Assembly: GCA_038205115.1 (NCBI GenBank)
Contig: JBBRCE010000004.1
Coordinates: 1-64,000, forward strand
Source of the DNA: JBBRCE01 sp038205115
GTDB taxonomy: Bacteria; Planctomycetota; Planctomycetia; Pirellulales; JBBRCE01
Direction: 5' to 3'
Length of the DNA: 64,000 bases
Shown here: positions 61,995 to 64,000 of the stretch, in pieces
How the letters are laid out: every line of letters starts with the position of its first letter
How positions within the stretch are numbered: the stretch's first letter is position 1
Notes under the pieces: model-generated
Told to the model about the DNA's origin: nothing
Databases searched by the model: none
The model's input: only the letters and a program-made list of their open reading frames with translations
Position numbers and translations under genes: made by a program

Positions 61995-63539
61995 TTACGG
62001 GTCGCGGGCAGCCTGTTGTCGCAGTCCGCGCGGCGTAATCGCCCACTCAAGAAGGTCAATCAGTTGCTGCAAAATTAGCGCCAAAATGGCTGCGGGGATG
62101 GCGCCTGCCAGGATCAACGACCAATCGTTGACGCGAATTCCCCGCAAAATCGGCTGGCCGAGTCCGCCGGCGCCAATGATGGCCCCGAGCGTGGCGAAAC
62201 CGACGTTTTGAATTGCGGCCGTGCGAATGCCGGCCAAAATCGTAGGCAGCGCAATGGGCAACTCGACCTCTGCCAGCCGGGCGTTGGGGCTCAGACCGAG
62301 CACCGTGGCCGATTCGATTGTGCCACGCGGAATGCCGCCGAGTCCGACAAACGTGTTCCTCACGATCGGCAATAAGCAATAACCAAACAGTGCGATGACC
62401 GCGGTTACCGAGCCTTCGCCAATGCTGCGATAACCCAACGCAGAAACCACAGGCAACAACATCACTAGCAGCGCCAGCGAAGGAATGGTTTGCAGCAAGC
62501 CGACGGTGGCCAGTACGATTTTTCCAAGACTGGCAAATCGCTGGCAGAAGATTCCAAGTGCAATGCCAACCACGATGGCCGGCAACAGCGACCTGCGAAC
62601 CAGGTCCAGATGTTCCAGCAGATGGCCGACGATCAATTGCGTTCGCGATTGGCCGACAGCTTGAATTCGCGGACCTCCCAGGCGATTCAAAAACTCGGCA
62701 GCCGCTTGCGTTTCGGTTCTTTCGCCGCTTTCGACCTGCTCGTTCAAAGCTTGCATGGCCGGTTCGGAAAGTGCGCCCTGCATGCTTTGCAGCGCGGCCA
62801 GCAGTGGTGGGTGACGGTTGGCCAGATCCAATCGATACAGCCACACGGCGTCGTATCGCGGAAAAAATTGCCGATCGTCGGCCAGCAGCAACAGTTCTCC
62901 GCGGCGGATCATGGCGTCGGTTGAATAGACGTCGATCAAATCGATTTCGCCAGACAACAACTGACGATAAGCAACATCGTGATCCACGCCAGCCACCGCC
63001 GACTGCTGTAACTCGTACGCCGCTTTCAGCGCCGGCCAACCGTCAGCCCGATCAAGAAATTCGTGCGTCAGCGCCAATCGCAATTCGGGCAATCGCCGCA
63101 GATCGGAAATTTGCGCAACGCCAAGTTCCGCGGCGCGCTGACGCGTGATGGCCAGCGCGTAGCTGTTGGTAAACCCCAGCGATTGAGAAATTCCGATTCC
63201 TTGAGCCGCCAGCAGTTCGGCCGCCGCAGCATCGTCGCGCGGATGTTGGCGAGCCAAAATTTCGGCGCGAATGGTGCCGGTGTATTCTGGATAGACGTCG
63301 ATTTCTCCGCGTGCCAAGGCGTCGAACACGATCCGTGTGCCGCCGAACTCGCGATAATGCACGGCCTCGAGCTTGGCGTCCTCGCACGCCAAACGTAACA
63401 TTTCGCCCAGGATGACGGACTCTGTGAATTTCTTCGAGCCGATTCGAACCTGTGGCGCATGTCGCGGCCAGGAAATCAGGCCGGCCGCGAGTAAGGCGGC
63501 GGAGACAGCCAACAGTTTGAGCACCGCCGGACTGTTCAT
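61995..63539 (-). CDS. ABC transporter fusion: substrate-binding and permease domains (OpuC/EgtU-like)
   Basis: 514 aa. N-terminal anchor helix (about 5-25), then a glycine-betaine-type binding domain (about 30-290: GSKKFTESVILGEMLRLACE, REFGGTRIVFDALARGEIDV, YPEYTGTIRAEIL), then a six-helix OpuCB-like permease (about 300-510: GHLLEHLDLVRRSLLPAIVV, TIPSLALLVMLLP, EVELPIALPTILAGIRTA, ATLGAIIGAGGLG). In OpuC and EgtU systems the two parts are separate or fused in the reverse order, so this binding-then-permease arrangement is notable. The ATPase gene overlaps it by 4 bases. Together with egtD it could handle hercynine, ergothioneine or another betaine. Confidence 0.88.
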   Translation of the reverse strand: MNSPAVLKLLAVSAALLAAGLISWPRHAPQVRIGSKKFTESVILGEMLRLACEDAKLEAVHYREFGGTRIVFDALARGEIDVYPEYTGTIRAEILARQHPRDDAAAAELLAAQGIGISQSLGFTNSYALAITRQRAAELGVAQISDLRRLPELRLALTHEFLDRADGWPALKAAYELQQSAVAGVDHDVAYRQLLSGEIDLIDVYSTDAMIRRGELLLLADDRQFFPRYDAVWLYRLDLANRHPPLLAALQSMQGALSEPAMQALNEQVESGERTETQAAAEFLNRLGGPRIQAVGQSRTQLIVGHLLEHLDLVRRSLLPAIVVGIALGIFCQRFASLGKIVLATVGLLQTIPSLALLVMLLPVVSALGYRSIGEGSVTAVIALFGYCLLPIVRNTFVGLGGIPRGTIESATVLGLSPNARLAEVELPIALPTILAGIRTAAIQNVGFATLGAIIGAGGLGQPILRGIRVNDWSLILAGAIPAAILALILQQLIDLLEWAITPRGLRQQAARDP

Positions 63540-64000
63540 GCGGCGACCACCTGCGATTGAATGAATTCACGCGCGAATCCGTCGCGTGGGTTCGCCAGAA
63601 TTTCGGCAAACGAACCTTGTTGGACGATTCGCCCCGCGTTCAAAAGACACACGCGGTTGGCAAATCGGCTGGCTTCAACCAGGTCGTGCGTGACCAGTAG
63701 CACCGTGGCGCCGCTATGGACAAACAGTTGTTGAAGGTCACGCTGTAAGCTGGCACGGATCAGCGGATCGAGCGCGCCCAGCGGCTCGTCCAAGAGCAGG
63801 ATCTTCGGCCTTAAAAACAACGCGCGCATCAGGCTCAAACGCTGACGCTGGCCGCCCGAAAGTTCGTTCGGGTAGCGATTCAAGGCGTCGGCCGGAAATT
63901 TCGCCAATTCCATCAATTCGGCCAGACGTTCGTTGACCAGTGCGGCCGACCAGCCGGCGTGACGCGGTGCCAGGGCCAGGTTCTGGCGACCCGTCAAATG
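63536..64000 (-). CDS. ABC transporter ATPase (OpuCA/EgtV-like), 5' end outside the window
   Basis: At least 155 aa, cut at the right edge. Signature LSGGQRQRLSLMRALFL, Walker B ILLLDEPLGALDPLIR, and switch His VLLVTHDLVEASRFA are seen; Walker A lies outside. Betaine-type importers usually have this class of ATPase. Its stop overlaps the start of the binding-protein/permease gene by 4 bases (ATGA), a sign of one operon. Confidence 0.9.
   Translation of the reverse strand, partial: HLTGRQNLALAPRHAGWSAALVNERLAELMELAKFPADALNRYPNELSGGQRQRLSLMRALFLRPKILLLDEPLGALDPLIRASLQRDLQQLFVHSGATVLLVTHDLVEASRFANRVCLLNAGRIVQQGSFAEILANPRDGFAREFIQSQVVAA

Overview
The window looks like chromosomal DNA of a planctomycete, probably of the Pirellulales type. 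The basis is inference from content. One broken secreted protein carries the planctomycetal N-terminal FEDRRML motif and a choice-of-anchor-Q-like tail. There is an ExbB/ExbD/ExbD/ExbD cluster with a membrane-anchored alpha/alpha-toroid protein and a huge TPR protein, secretin-N-like repeat proteins, many long lone secreted proteins, moderately high GC, frequent GTG/TTG starts, and a tRNA without an encoded CCA. No rRNA, phage, CRISPR or complete insertion sequence was seen.

Layout. 0-4 kb: end of an unknown gene, a MarR regulator, gap (GAPDH) with a recognisable promoter and overlapping palindrome, and glgA. 4-6.6 kb: an ECF sigma factor translationally coupled to a one-TM protein, then a secreted HtrA-like PDZ protein with altered catalytic residues. 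6.6-10.7 kb: two SPFH/Band-7 proteins behind a coiled-coil membrane protein. 11-14 kb: Tat-exported purple-acid-phosphatase-like enzyme, tRNA-Pro(UGG) with terminator, YebC. 14.4-17.5 kb: a large extracellular beta-helix gene broken twice by identical 100-bp MITE-like elements. 17.5-27 kb: SppA, NHL-repeat protein, VOC protein, DUF2071 protein, ComEC, and a small conserved protein paired with an SNF2 helicase. 27-30 kb: small secreted or stress proteins (Gly/Ser-rich, CsbD) and a stand-alone PolX-type N-terminal domain.

30-39.5 kb: a minus-strand cluster reading ExbB, three ExbDs, a two-TM protein, a toroid protein with a TonB-like anchor, and a 1020-aa TPR protein. This is the best candidate for an undescribed system. 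40-43 kb: three tandem paralogues with secretin/TonB-short-N-terminus-like domains. 43-50 kb: STAS protein, thiol peroxidase, thioredoxin-like secreted protein, TPR protein, PII, secreted PLD nuclease, FMN alpha-hydroxy-acid oxidase, CheY, and a tyrosine-rich repeat protein. 50-56.8 kb: methyltransferase, class III aminotransferase, an SDR-alpha/beta-hydrolase fusion, a lipoyl-like domain lacking its lysine, and Lnt. 56.8-59.3 kb: a strong promoter driving a coiled-coil protein, a Pro/Ala-rich membrane protein and a divergent MreB. 59.4-64 kb: DEAD-box helicase, then an operon running from the right edge: ABC ATPase, substrate-binding/permease fusion, EgtD, which suggests betaine or ergothioneine-type metabolism.

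The strongest findings read directly from sequence are the double MITE insertion (removing each element plus one 3-bp duplication restores one open frame of about 963 codons) and the SxxxH TonB signature in the anchor of the toroid protein. All homology calls come from motif recognition; no database search was run.
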